In this document: one piece after another, positions 47,971 to 55,949 of the stretch | How positions within the stretch are numbered: the stretch's first letter is position 1 | Layout: each line of letters opens with the position of its first letter | DNA from: a virus | IMG/VR virus record: IMGVR_UViG_3300020578_003649 | Location: 1 to 61,932 of that record | DNA: 61,932 bases | Direction: 5' to 3' (one strand) | The notes under the pieces: generated by a model | What the model was told of the DNA's origin: nothing | Database searches by the model: none | Seen by the model: only the letters and a program-made list of their open reading frames with translations | Made by a program: the position numbers and the translations under genes

Positions 47971-48549
47971 TTAATCTATTTGTTCCGTAAATGATAAAAC
48001 CCCATCTAACAATTCATCTTTTTTGTTAGACATTTCTTCATAAAAGGCATCTGTCCAACAACCATCTTCATCTCGATATTCTGGATCTTCAAAAAATTCT
48101 TCATCTGGATGAAAATATTCAATGTCTCGATATTGTTGATTCGAAGCAAATGCTCCAATGAAACAATAACCCTCATCATCAAAGGTTCCTTCAACTTTAG
48201 CTCCTGCATATTGTTCTCGAAGGAAATCGGTTAGTTTAAAAAACAATCCTTCTGGAAAGTCCCATGCACTAACAATGTGCAGATAAACGGTATCATCAGA
48301 TGCATCTATATCGTTTAGATAACACCATTTAGCACCAACGTTGTCAATCCACCATTCCCGCGTGTCTTCTGTGCCATCATATAAACTTTCAAAGAGACAA
48401 TTTGAACAAGCTTCTATGCGACTCATATATGTTGAATTTTCAGGCCATTTTTCTGAATTTGTTTCTAATCCAATCCACTCTAAAAATCTAGAAGTATCTT
48501 CCGGGTTTGGAAATTTAATTTCGAAAGTTGAATAAACGTGATTTGCCAT
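47971..48549 (-). CDS. Acidic protein with Api92-like ferredoxin fold, 192 aa
   Basis: Very acidic (FHPDEEFFEDPEYRDEDGCW), starting MANHVYSTFEIKFPNPEDTS as in Api92/DUF1281-like proteins. GFAF-type CFIGAF and EYFHP segments are typical of this ferredoxin-like group. Acidic DNA-mimic behaviour is conceivable (anti-restriction), but this is only composition. Single-gene unit with its own promoter and terminator. Confidence 0.5.
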   Translation of the reverse strand: MANHVYSTFEIKFPNPEDTSRFLEWIGLETNSEKWPENSTYMSRIEACSNCLFESLYDGTEDTREWWIDNVGAKWCYLNDIDASDDTVYLHIVSAWDFPEGLFFKLTDFLREQYAGAKVEGTFDDEGYCFIGAFASNQQYRDIEYFHPDEEFFEDPEYRDEDGCWTDAFYEEMSNKKDELLDGVLSFTEQID

Positions 48550-48567
48550 TTTCTTATATTTTTCTAT

Positions 48568-48596
48568 ATTATAAAAAATTATTTTTGTGAATCCAA
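48568..48596 (-). promoter_or_regulatory. Promoter TTGGAT-N17-TATAAT
   Basis: Exact hexamers with a 17-bp spacer, leading into the acidic protein at 48549. Confidence 0.8.
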
Positions 48597-48597
48597 A

Positions 48598-48813
48598 TTA
48601 TTTGACTGAATCTCTATAATAATGTTGTTGCTCGATTAGATATATATCGATTAAATCTTTAGTTTTTTGCAAATCTTGTTCAAATAAACCCTTATGTCGA
48701 CATCTTACAATGCGTTTAATAATATCAAATTCATATGCATTCAACCCCCAATCTTTTGCAAATTTATATAAACTCTCGTTACCTTTGTAGTGTTTTTGTG
48801 TATTTACGCTCAC
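48598..48813 (-). CDS. DUF3310-like small protein, 71 aa
   Basis: KHYKGNESLYKFAKDWGLNA...IIKRIVRCRHKGLFEQDL + QKTKDLIDIY matches the pattern of DUF3310 (HY...GN..KY..R..HK...DL.KA...L), sometimes called nucleotide kinase-like. Function not established. Overlaps the clamp-loader small subunit by 4 bp. Confidence 0.6.
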   Translation of the reverse strand: MSVNTQKHYKGNESLYKFAKDWGLNAYEFDIIKRIVRCRHKGLFEQDLQKTKDLIDIYLIEQQHYYRDSVK

Positions 48814-49259
48814 TTGATTCCTTTTAACATTTTCTTTTTCTCAGCATCATTATAACCATACATTGTCAAAATTCGGTCCAATGTAACTTTATCCATTAAA
48901 TCTGCATAATCTGAAGCTTCGGACTTACTAATCTGATAATGTTCTGCAAGTTGCGTAATTAAATCTTTATCAAATTTATCTTCCGATTTGCCTTTTATAT
49001 ATTTTGCAAAGCTTTTGTTTGTAGGCAAAAGTTCATAATACAATCGATATGTTTCTTGTGGTCGTAATAATCCAATTGTATATGTTTGTAATTCATTAAC
49101 TAATTCAGTTAATTCCATTCGCATAGACAACCAACGATTAACAATAAACGGAGAAAACTTCTTTTGATCCGTTTCGGACCATTTTTTCCATTCTCGTTTT
49201 TTATCCGTTACGCCTCCGATAAAATCAAAAATTGTTGCTGCTTTCTTTTCTTCTGCCAT
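48810..49259 (-). CDS. Clamp loader small subunit (T4 gp62-like), 149 aa
   Basis: Helical protein with FDFIGGVTDKKREWKKWSET and FSPFIVNRWLSMRMELTELV, the conserved SPFIxNRxLSM signature of gp62. With gp44-like (49693) it would form the pentameric ATPase that loads the sliding clamp. Position between replication genes supports it. Sequence-weak but context-strong. Confidence 0.8.
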   Translation of the reverse strand: MAEEKKAATIFDFIGGVTDKKREWKKWSETDQKKFSPFIVNRWLSMRMELTELVNELQTYTIGLLRPQETYRLYYELLPTNKSFAKYIKGKSEDKFDKDLITQLAEHYQISKSEASDYADLMDKVTLDRILTMYGYNDAEKKKMLKGIK

Positions 49260-49262
49260 TTA

Positions 49263-49478
49263 TTATAATTTATATTTTTTACGATATTGTTGTTCTAAAT
49301 ACGGTCCCATTCCCATTTCTAAAATAATTGCAGAATCCGGAATTCCTATGATGCGTTTTGCATCTAAAATATCATCTATAGATTTATTGCGAAATGTTTT
49401 TATCTTAGTTTTTGCATTACTACGATCAGATGTTTTAAAAATAATCGTAATTAAATCTTTATGATATGGAATTGACAT
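49263..49478 (-). CDS. Hypothetical protein, 71 aa
   Basis: MSIPYHKDLITIIFKTSDRS..., basic and beta-alpha in character. Unknown. It is wedged between the clamp-loader genes with 1-3 bp gaps. Confidence 0.55.
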   Translation of the reverse strand: MSIPYHKDLITIIFKTSDRSNAKTKIKTFRNKSIDDILDAKRIIGIPDSAIILEMGMGPYLEQQYRKKYKL

Positions 49479-49696
49479 TATTTTTTAATTTTTATGGGTT
49501 GAAATTCTTCCGGGATAGCACCACAATCGTCACATCTAAATACTGGAATTGGTACCATAGTATCTTTATCGTTTCCTGTTAAAAACTTAGAAACTTTATT
49601 AATTGCCATAACTTGACGAAAATACAATCCGTCACATTCTTTGCATTGAATTGGTTGCATATCGTTAGGACCAATATTAACATTCATTTTACTCAT
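49478..49696 (-). CDS. Zinc-ribbon protein, 72 aa
   Basis: Two Cys pairs (CKECDGLYF and FRCDDCGAIPEE) in the layout of a small zinc ribbon, separated by a hydrophobic segment. Such proteins sit beside clamp-loader genes in other T4-like phages. ATGA overlap with gp44-like. Possibly a transcription or replication accessory factor. Confidence 0.65.
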   Translation of the reverse strand: MSKMNVNIGPNDMQPIQCKECDGLYFRQVMAINKVSKFLTGNDKDTMVPIPVFRCDDCGAIPEEFQPIKIKK

Positions 49697-50619
49697 ATTT
49701 CTCCTAATAAATTTACAAACATTGCCATAATATTAATTTCTTTATCTACAACCGATGCATCTTTGTATTGTGCTTCTGCTATAATTAAAATACACGGAGC
49801 TACATGACCAGTTCCCCAATCATCTAATGTATCATAAAGAAATGTATATAATGGAGTGAAATCTTTTACTTTGCTATCTGCAATCGTTTGACGAATTTTA
49901 TTGAACGATGCTTTTTTGTCTTTAGCATTCTTTAATACCTCTAGAATTTCAGTCATATAATTTGCTTGAATAGCACTTGCTTTATCTAATTGTAATTTTC
50001 CATTAACTACAGATGCTTGTGCTGCATTAATTGCACGGCGGATATCTGGGTATGATGCATTGATAATTGCTGCAACATCTTTAATATCATATTCAACACC
50101 TTTATCTTCTAAAACTGTAACTAAACGTTTAGCTACATCTGTTTTGCTAGGCGGGGTGATTGCAAATGTTTGACAACGAGATTGAATTGGATCGATAATC
50201 TTTTCTACATAGTTACATGTAAGGATAAACCGTGTTGTTTTGCTATACGTTTCCATCAAGTTACGCAATGCTGCTTGTGCATTTGGTGTTAAATAATCAG
50301 CTTCATCTAAAATGATAATTTTCCAACGACGAAACCCAACTGTCGATGCATATCTTTTAATTTTATCTCGCACTGCATCTACTGAGTTTTCGTCTGATGC
50401 ATTAATATACATTAAGTCAGCATCAACGCTATTTGCGATAATCTTTGCCAAGGTAGTTTTACCAGTACCAGCTGAACCATAAAATAACAAATGCGGAACA
50501 TCTCCATTTTCAATGAAAATTTTAACTTTTTCAATGATGTGTTCATTACCAATATAACCTTCTAACGTATCCGGGCGAAATGATTCAACCCAAAGTGTAT
50601 TTTCTTGTTGTTTAAACAT
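49693..50619 (-). CDS. Clamp loader large subunit (T4 gp44-like), 308 aa
   Basis: AAA+ clamp-loader ATPase: Walker A GSAGTGKT (48-55), Walker B IIILDEADYLT, sensor 1 FILTCNY, and the SRC motif in IDPIQSRCQTF. It loads the sliding clamp onto primed DNA. Full length compared with T4 gp44 (319 aa). In order clamp loader, dUTPase, HNH, clamp. Confidence 0.95.
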   Translation of the reverse strand: MFKQQENTLWVESFRPDTLEGYIGNEHIIEKVKIFIENGDVPHLLFYGSAGTGKTTLAKIIANSVDADLMYINASDENSVDAVRDKIKRYASTVGFRRWKIIILDEADYLTPNAQAALRNLMETYSKTTRFILTCNYVEKIIDPIQSRCQTFAITPPSKTDVAKRLVTVLEDKGVEYDIKDVAAIINASYPDIRRAINAAQASVVNGKLQLDKASAIQANYMTEILEVLKNAKDKKASFNKIRQTIADSKVKDFTPLYTFLYDTLDDWGTGHVAPCILIIAEAQYKDASVVDKEINIMAMFVNLLGEI

Positions 50620-50624
50620 ATTTT

Positions 50625-51053
50625 TTATTTACCTGTTGATCCGAAACCTTTTTCTCCACGCTTTGTGCCACCGATAAGTGAGCCTACTGCCTGCCAAGCA
50701 ATATGTTCAACTTTAGCTAATACTAATTGCGCAATTCGTTCGCCGATTTTAACTTGAAAATCTTCAGTTCCATGATTAATTAATATTACTCCTAATTCTC
50801 CACGATAATCTGAATCAATTGTGCCTGGACTATTTAATACAGTTACACTATATTTAAGTGCTAAACCACTTCTAGGTCTTACTTGTATTTCATAACCATA
50901 TGGAATTTCAACATATAATCCAGTTTTAATTAAAGCAGTTTTACCAGGTTCAATAATTACATTGTCATTGCTTCTAATATCCATTCCAACACTTCCCCCG
51001 GTTTCATACTGAGGGAGAGCATTGGCTGATTTATTTACTATCTTTATTAACAT
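50625..51053 (-). CDS. dut: dUTPase, 142 aa
   Basis: All five motifs: SVGMDIRSN (1), RPRSGLALKY (2), GTIDSDYRGELGVIL (3), GERIAQLVLAKV (4), RGEKGFGSTG (5). Homotrimer that breaks dUTP to dUMP, preventing uracil in DNA and feeding thymidylate synthase (10344). Overlaps the HNH gene by 7 bp. Confidence 0.96.
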   Translation of the reverse strand: MLIKIVNKSANALPQYETGGSVGMDIRSNDNVIIEPGKTALIKTGLYVEIPYGYEIQVRPRSGLALKYSVTVLNSPGTIDSDYRGELGVILINHGTEDFQVKIGERIAQLVLAKVEHIAWQAVGSLIGGTKRGEKGFGSTGK

Positions 51054-51673
51054 TTATATAATTTATTTCTTAAAATATTTTCTTTCCATGGAATAAATCT
51101 TAAATTAGATATATCTCCAATAATATTAGGATCAATATTATCGCGGAAACCTTCGGATATCGGAATAATATGATCTAATTGATAATTATCGGTACCTTTT
51201 TTTGCTTTTCCGCGGTTTTCATGAAATTCTAAAGTATGTATTGCTTGTCGTTTTGTTATTTTATGAACTTCATTATAATATTTCTTTTTTTCGGATAATA
51301 CCTGCTCATATTCTATTTCACTTAAATTAGTTGCTAAACTATTTTGCATTCCTAATGATATATTATATCCATTCGGAATACGTTTTTTAGTTTCATATGC
51401 TTTTAGTAAACCTTCTGAAATTTTTTGCTTATGTATTATGCCTTTTGGTTTACCTGTCCAATATCCAATACAACCTGTATTTTTTTCTGAAACTGTTTTT
51501 TTCCTTTCTTCCGTTTTAGGTTTGCCGTATGATGGATTTTTTTCATTCAATTTTGAACAACTATAACATTCCCATTCTTGCATACGCTTTAACAAACCTG
51601 GAGTCATTCTTTTTGCTTTAGAATATTTAGGTGATCCGCAATTTGGGCAGTCACAAACATAATACCGTTCCAT
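51047..51673 (-). CDS. HNH homing-type endonuclease with NUMOD3, 208 aa
   Basis: An N-terminal zinc ribbon (CDCPNCGSPKYS, CYSCSKLN), a NUMOD3-like DNA-binding region (NPSYGKPKTEERKKTVSEKN, GKPKGIIHKQKISEGLLKAY), and an HNH core (NYQLDHIIPISEGFRDNIDP...NLRFIPWKENILRNK). Typical of free-standing homing endonucleases between replication genes. Its ATG follows an ATATTTAT element. Confidence 0.9.
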   Translation of the reverse strand: MERYYVCDCPNCGSPKYSKAKRMTPGLLKRMQEWECYSCSKLNEKNPSYGKPKTEERKKTVSEKNTGCIGYWTGKPKGIIHKQKISEGLLKAYETKKRIPNGYNISLGMQNSLATNLSEIEYEQVLSEKKKYYNEVHKITKRQAIHTLEFHENRGKAKKGTDNYQLDHIIPISEGFRDNIDPNIIGDISNLRFIPWKENILRNKLYKC

Positions 51674-51686
51674 ATTAACCTTTTAA

Positions 51687-51694
51687 ATAAATAT
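51687..51694 (-). promoter_or_regulatory. ATATTTAT candidate late-promoter element
   Basis: ATATTTATTTAAAAGG before the HNH gene start. The gene is thus in the same expression class as virion genes, not as the replication genes around it. Confidence 0.35.
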
Positions 51695-51730
51695 CATACG
51701 GTATTAGTTTTGTAACATTACTTTCCAAAT

Positions 51731-52441
51731 TTAATTCTGCAACATCACAAGCCAATATGTAGATTCAAAATCCGAACCAGTAAAATCAATACGAGCTAAA
51801 CCATCCGGAGATACCTTAAGATAACCAGAATCTCCTCGATTTGCTACAAGAACTTCTTTTAGTTTATCTGCAGAGAAACAAACCGGATCCATTGAGTTTT
51901 GATTTGCTGCTCCAACTTCAAATGAAATATTATCTGCATTTACGGTTGAATAATTGATAATGAATTTAATTTGTCCATTAACAATTTGAACTGCAAAGTT
52001 TTTCGCATCTGGTAATGCATTCTTTGCTTTAATGAATTTACTGATAAATTCTTCATTAACTGGAATGGTTACTTCATAATCTGGTTCTGCATTGATTGAA
52101 GGCACTGCTGGAATAACTGTCGTATCAGCCAACATAAAAGTTGCTTTAGTTGTTCCTTCTGAAATTTTCATTGCATAATTCTTACCAGCTGCATTTTGAA
52201 CTTCAATTTCAATATTCTCATTCAATGCACCAAGCATTTTAATTAATGCGCCGGTATGATTAATACCTAACATACCTGTCATAAATGGAGTGGTATTCCA
52301 TTTAATTTTACCTACAATGGTTTGATCCATATCAATTAGTTCACAACCAATTGATCCTTCTTGTTCTTTCAACGTAACCGCTTCGCAATTTCCTGCTAAG
52401 TAGTAACGATTAATAAACGATTGTAACTTGCTTTTTTCCAT
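51731..52441 (-). CDS. Sliding clamp (T4 gp45-like), 236 aa
   Basis: Two-domain beta/alpha clamp: an N-terminal helix-strand (KLQSFINRYYLAG), beta-rich core (GSIGCELIDMDQTIVGKIKW) and the C-terminal PDGLARIDFTGSDFESTYWL. Length close to T4 gp45 (228 aa). It would tether the B-family polymerase and also act in late transcription. Family match is at fold and context level. Confidence 0.8.
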   Translation of the reverse strand: MEKSKLQSFINRYYLAGNCEAVTLKEQEGSIGCELIDMDQTIVGKIKWNTTPFMTGMLGINHTGALIKMLGALNENIEIEVQNAAGKNYAMKISEGTTKATFMLADTTVIPAVPSINAEPDYEVTIPVNEEFISKFIKAKNALPDAKNFAVQIVNGQIKFIINYSTVNADNISFEVGAANQNSMDPVCFSADKLKEVLVANRGDSGYLKVSPDGLARIDFTGSDFESTYWLVMLQN

Positions 52442-52454
52442 TTTTTATTTCCAA

Positions 52455-53714
52455 TTAAAAAGTAAAGAATTTATTAAATTGTTCTGCATCGGTAGTTGAA
52501 ATACTGCTACCACCGAATTTTTTATATGTTTTGATGTATTTCTCATATACTTGAGGTGCGTTGTCTGGATCTGCAAACATTTCGTGTAATGATAAAACTA
52601 CATCATATAAATCTTTTGGAATTACTGTTTCTAGCAATTCAACGTGACTATCAACTAATTGATTGATTTCATTTGCAGCTTGTACATATAAATGTGTATT
52701 ATGTACAACCATTCTAGGCATAGCTTCTTGTGAATATCTATCTAAGCCTTCTGGCGTTTTTCCGCCTAATAATTCATAGGTAAAATCTGAGCATGCTGGG
52801 CAATTCATTGCGCAAGGTACGTGCTGAGTTAAATCAATTGCAACTTCGCCTGTCTTACCTTGTTTGATATGTGACTTTCTGCGGTATTCTGCATTCTTTG
52901 GAAAATATAATTCAGAGAATGTTTGTGTTTTATAATTCGTAGAATGAAGATACGTTCCAAATACCGGATATTGACCTGGAGAACTAGAATCTGTTGTAAT
53001 ATAAATTCTATTGCCTGTCAATTCATTCATTAACTTTTGCAATGTTGCTAAAATAAAGAAATCTGAAATTTTACTAATACCAAGTAAGTGAACATATTCT
53101 AATCGTTTATTTTCAAATTCTCTTTCTTTAAGCATCAAAGATACCGCAAACATAAAATCTACTAATTTTTGCGGACCTCCGATTGCCCAACCTTGAAAAT
53201 CAAAATGTTTAAATTTATGATACCACCAAGTATACTCATCTGTATTAGAACCTTGTAACATGTTCAAAAACTTAGTTTTGCCACTTTGATGTTTTTCAAA
53301 CCAAGCAAAGTTATCATAACTAATATCGGCACACTCAGCGAATTTGTTTTTATATTTTGTCTTGGGTGGAATATCGAGATTTGCTGCTACATCACTATTA
53401 GCTTCTAACCAATGAAAAATCTTTTCTCGCAATTCGTTACTATATGGTAATGCACCAGTTGCAATCTGATAACCGCCTGAGTCGCCAAATACTAATACAT
53501 CTTTTTCTAATCCTAATTGATCACGAAAATCCATTTTCTTGTAATGATGCCCTGCCGTAATCAAGAAATATGGATGACGCCATTTTTCTGGATAACGGGA
53601 ATCAAAGAACTTTACGGGATCGCCGTTTGTAAACTTCATATCTTTCTTAAATGCAGATACCATGGAACCTGCAGATAAAGATGGAAAGTATATGAATCTT
53701 TTGTTATCGCTCAT
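52455..53714 (-). CDS. dpdA: TGT/DpdA-like 7-deazaguanine DNA transglycosylase, 419 aa
   Basis: TIM-barrel TGT fold: VLVFGDSGGYQIATGAL (residues 74-90, base-recognition loop with Asp78), LDIPPKTKYKN, NMLQGSNTDE, GWAIGGPQKLV (base-binding GGxxx), and LLGISKISDF. Near residue 290 PCAMNCPACSDF supplies a Cys cluster for zinc. Related bacterial TGT puts preQ1 into tRNA; phage/genomic-island DpdA puts preQ0-derived bases in DNA. Presence of FolE-QueD-QueE (60-62 kb) supports the DNA-modification reading. A glycosyltransferase overlaps it upstream. Confidence 0.75.
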   Translation of the reverse strand: MSDNKRFIYFPSLSAGSMVSAFKKDMKFTNGDPVKFFDSRYPEKWRHPYFLITAGHHYKKMDFRDQLGLEKDVLVFGDSGGYQIATGALPYSNELREKIFHWLEANSDVAANLDIPPKTKYKNKFAECADISYDNFAWFEKHQSGKTKFLNMLQGSNTDEYTWWYHKFKHFDFQGWAIGGPQKLVDFMFAVSLMLKEREFENKRLEYVHLLGISKISDFFILATLQKLMNELTGNRIYITTDSSSPGQYPVFGTYLHSTNYKTQTFSELYFPKNAEYRRKSHIKQGKTGEVAIDLTQHVPCAMNCPACSDFTYELLGGKTPEGLDRYSQEAMPRMVVHNTHLYVQAANEINQLVDSHVELLETVIPKDLYDVVLSLHEMFADPDNAPQVYEKYIKTYKKFGGSSISTTDAEQFNKFFTF

Positions 53715-54729
53715 TATATTCCTTTAAATTATTAATTAAGTGTGTTGCCGAAAAAAAGTTATTATGTAATTTATCTACCAAATTAGCAATCTGTTCTGAT
53801 AAATCTTGTTGTTCATATTTTAATATTGCTTGAACTGTCTCATCTACAGTGTCTGCTTGTTTAAACATAGGGTGATACATTTCCGTATATGATAATCGAT
53901 TTGGAACAATTGGACATGCTCCAGCACAAGCCGATTCATACATAGAAATACCCAATGTTTCTTGATCTGCAAATGATACTGCAAATTTAGATCTTTGAAG
54001 CAATTCATGATATTCTTTTTTAGTTAAATTTATTTCCATTGCAACACAAAATTGATAATGTGCTAATTCAGGTCGTGATGCTAATTCTTGAAATAAATCT
54101 AAACGTTTCTCTGGGGCTATGCGATGCGGAAATACAATTATATCTTGTTTTTGCTGCCATGAAACAAATTGAATTATATCTCGTGTATATTCCATTGGCC
54201 AACCCGTACGATTAAATGTCGGATTCAAAAAGACATCATATGTTTTACACATCAAATCAAAATGTGCTTTAGTTGCAATCCAATTGTGATCATATGCGCC
54301 AATCATTGCTTGTTCAGTGTGTCTAATCCATGATTTATCTCCTACGAGACGACCTAAAAAATCATTTGGGTCATATGAACCCGCGTGCCATAAACCGTGT
54401 GTTACAACAGGTATATTTAAAAGCTCACTCATGTATTTTACATTGATAATGCCCGGGTGCCAAGCATCTGTAAAAATGATATGGTCGCCGGTTTGTATAT
54501 GACCTTTAGTAAACATATATGATAAAGTATGCACTTGCTTTGCTTTATACATATTAGTGCCACCGAAGTTTAAAAAGGCACCTGGTGTCGTTGCTTCTGG
54601 AATATTTAAATCTCCTTCAACTACAATAACTTCAAACCCAGCGTCTTCTAATAACTTCGGTACATGTGTCTTCCATTCGCAAGTATAACGAGTAGGAACT
54701 GATTCTATGTCAACTAAAAATATTTTCAT
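53704..54729 (-). CDS. GT-B glycosyltransferase next to DpdA, 341 aa
   Basis: Starts at 54729 (MKIFLVDIESVPTRYTCEWK). The N-domain has VVTHGLWHAGSYDPNDFLG, the C-domain IIVFPHRIAPEKRLDLFQEL and the donor motif FADQETLGISMYESACAGAC (E..G....ES..AG). This is a GT4-type transferase. It overlaps the DpdA gene by 11 bp and follows the PTPS-like gene. It might glycosylate the modified base or DNA, in analogy with T4 glucosyltransferases; otherwise it belongs with the glycan genes. Confidence 0.75.
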   Translation of the reverse strand: MKIFLVDIESVPTRYTCEWKTHVPKLLEDAGFEVIVVEGDLNIPEATTPGAFLNFGGTNMYKAKQVHTLSYMFTKGHIQTGDHIIFTDAWHPGIINVKYMSELLNIPVVTHGLWHAGSYDPNDFLGRLVGDKSWIRHTEQAMIGAYDHNWIATKAHFDLMCKTYDVFLNPTFNRTGWPMEYTRDIIQFVSWQQKQDIIVFPHRIAPEKRLDLFQELASRPELAHYQFCVAMEINLTKKEYHELLQRSKFAVSFADQETLGISMYESACAGACPIVPNRLSYTEMYHPMFKQADTVDETVQAILKYEQQDLSEQIANLVDKLHNNFFSATHLINNLKEYNER

Positions 54730-54730
54730 A

Positions 54731-55081
54731 TTATCTTTCAATGATTGCACCATTTTCCCAATCTTCCCAAACTTCTACTTTGTATAATTCTGGAAATCTC
54801 CATAACAACCATTCGCCAATTTTTTCACATGACATCGCACCAAATTCTAATACATTGATAACGCCAGTTTCAAATTGTCGTTGTAGTTGCGATTTTATTT
54901 CACGATTCAATAAAATAAACTCTTTATCGCGATCTGTGTGAGTTACTTTAGCATAACAACGGAAACCAAACATGTGTCGATGTCTATCTGATAAGAATGC
55001 TACTTCCGGAAATATGTCTTTTGCAGCAGGCCAATTATGAAAGCCTTCCATGCTAAATGTTACTACTACGCTGTATTTCAT
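54731..55081 (-). CDS. Second PTPS/QueD-like protein, 116 aa
   Basis: Aligns with 6-pyruvoyl-tetrahydropterin synthases in motif order: VTFSMEGFHNW (His15), LSDRHRHMFGF (His34, His36; zinc trio), LNREIK, EFGAMSCEKIGEWLLWRF, YKVEVWEDWENGA. It lacks the usual catalytic Cys in the first half, and the Glu-Thr pair region has become WEDWENGA. It lies between the GT and a cytidylyltransferase, far from QueD (61244), so it may have a different pterin substrate or none. Confidence 0.65.
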   Translation of the reverse strand: MKYSVVVTFSMEGFHNWPAAKDIFPEVAFLSDRHRHMFGFRCYAKVTHTDRDKEFILLNREIKSQLQRQFETGVINVLEFGAMSCEKIGEWLLWRFPELYKVEVWEDWENGAIIER

Positions 55082-55469
55082 CTGCTATTAATTTTTTAAA
55101 TTTAGTTGTAGACCAACCATGATTTCTATTTAAATAATGTATTGGAATATGTAGTTCCTTGCCGGTAAATTCTGCGGATATATAATCATCTCCTAGAAAT
55201 CTTACATCTGGTTCAATTGAACGTAATAAAAATGTTAATTCGGCTTCTGTATTGTAAGTTAAAATCATACAACCTTTAACCATATATGTTAACATTTCAC
55301 GTCGCTCTGCTATAGATAAAACTGGTTTTAGTTTTGTAGGTCGTTCGATTGTCGGATCATCATGTAATAATATTATTAGTTGATCGCAGTTTTCTTGACA
55401 TTGTTTAAACATATGAATATAACCTGGGTGTATACAATCAAAGTTACCTGCTATAACACCCGTCTTCAT
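55053..55469 (-). CDS. Cytidylyltransferase-like (RfaE/TagD type), 138 aa
   Basis: Signature GNFDCIHPGYIHMFKQC (HxGH-like, here HPGY) and STTKFKKLI (ISTTKI-type). It joins a nucleotide to a phosphorylated sugar, alcohol or pantetheine. Overlaps the PTPS-like gene by 29 bp. Could supply the NDP-sugar for the GT at 53704. Confidence 0.75.
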   Translation of the reverse strand: MKTGVIAGNFDCIHPGYIHMFKQCQENCDQLIILLHDDPTIERPTKLKPVLSIAERREMLTYMVKGCMILTYNTEAELTFLLRSIEPDVRFLGDDYISAEFTGKELHIPIHYLNRNHGWSTTKFKKLIADEIQRSSNI

Positions 55470-55915
55470 TGTTCGTATCTATCAAATTTATAATCATCTG
55501 GCAATACTTGTTGCATATTATGCACTGTCGTACAATATAATGAATAATCATTATATACAACTTTAATGCTATCTGTTTTCTTTAACAACCCAGCATCCTT
55601 CTCATTAAGCATTAACAATATATGAGCTCTGATACGAATCATAGGTGGAATCTTTTCAAGCATACCTGGTTCGACTTCGATCGAGACAAATTGTTTGTCT
55701 GACATCATATTGAATATATTGTTCCAATCAAAACCTTTGATTTGATTATTTACCAATTGTTTAGTTGCTGGAGAACAAATATAAACGTGTGCTACAGGTT
55801 TCCAAATTTCTTTACCTAATACTAATGTATTAAAATCGGAAACAAACATTGTTTCTACGTCAGTAAATCGTCCTTCAACTTCTTTACCAAACCATATGCT
55901 TTTATAACCAATCAT
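55466..55915 (-). CDS. Hypothetical protein, 149 aa
   Basis: MIGYKSIWFGKEVEGRFTDV..., soluble alpha/beta; no family found. First gene after the promoter at 55921-55949, heading the DpdA/GT/PTPS operon, so may take part in the same pathway. Confidence 0.55.
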   Translation of the reverse strand: MIGYKSIWFGKEVEGRFTDVETMFVSDFNTLVLGKEIWKPVAHVYICSPATKQLVNNQIKGFDWNNIFNMMSDKQFVSIEVEPGMLEKIPPMIRIRAHILLMLNEKDAGLLKKTDSIKVVYNDYSLYCTTVHNMQQVLPDDYKFDRYEQ

Positions 55916-55920
55916 ACTAT

Positions 55921-55949
55921 ATTATAATAAATTTATTATTATTTTCCAA
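55921..55949 (-). promoter_or_regulatory. Promoter TTGGAA-N17-TATAAT before the DpdA operon
   Basis: TTGGAA, 17-bp spacer, TATAAT; the -35 is in the last codons of the DNA polymerase gene. It reads leftward through the cytidylyltransferase, PTPS-like, GT and DpdA genes. Confidence 0.65.
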
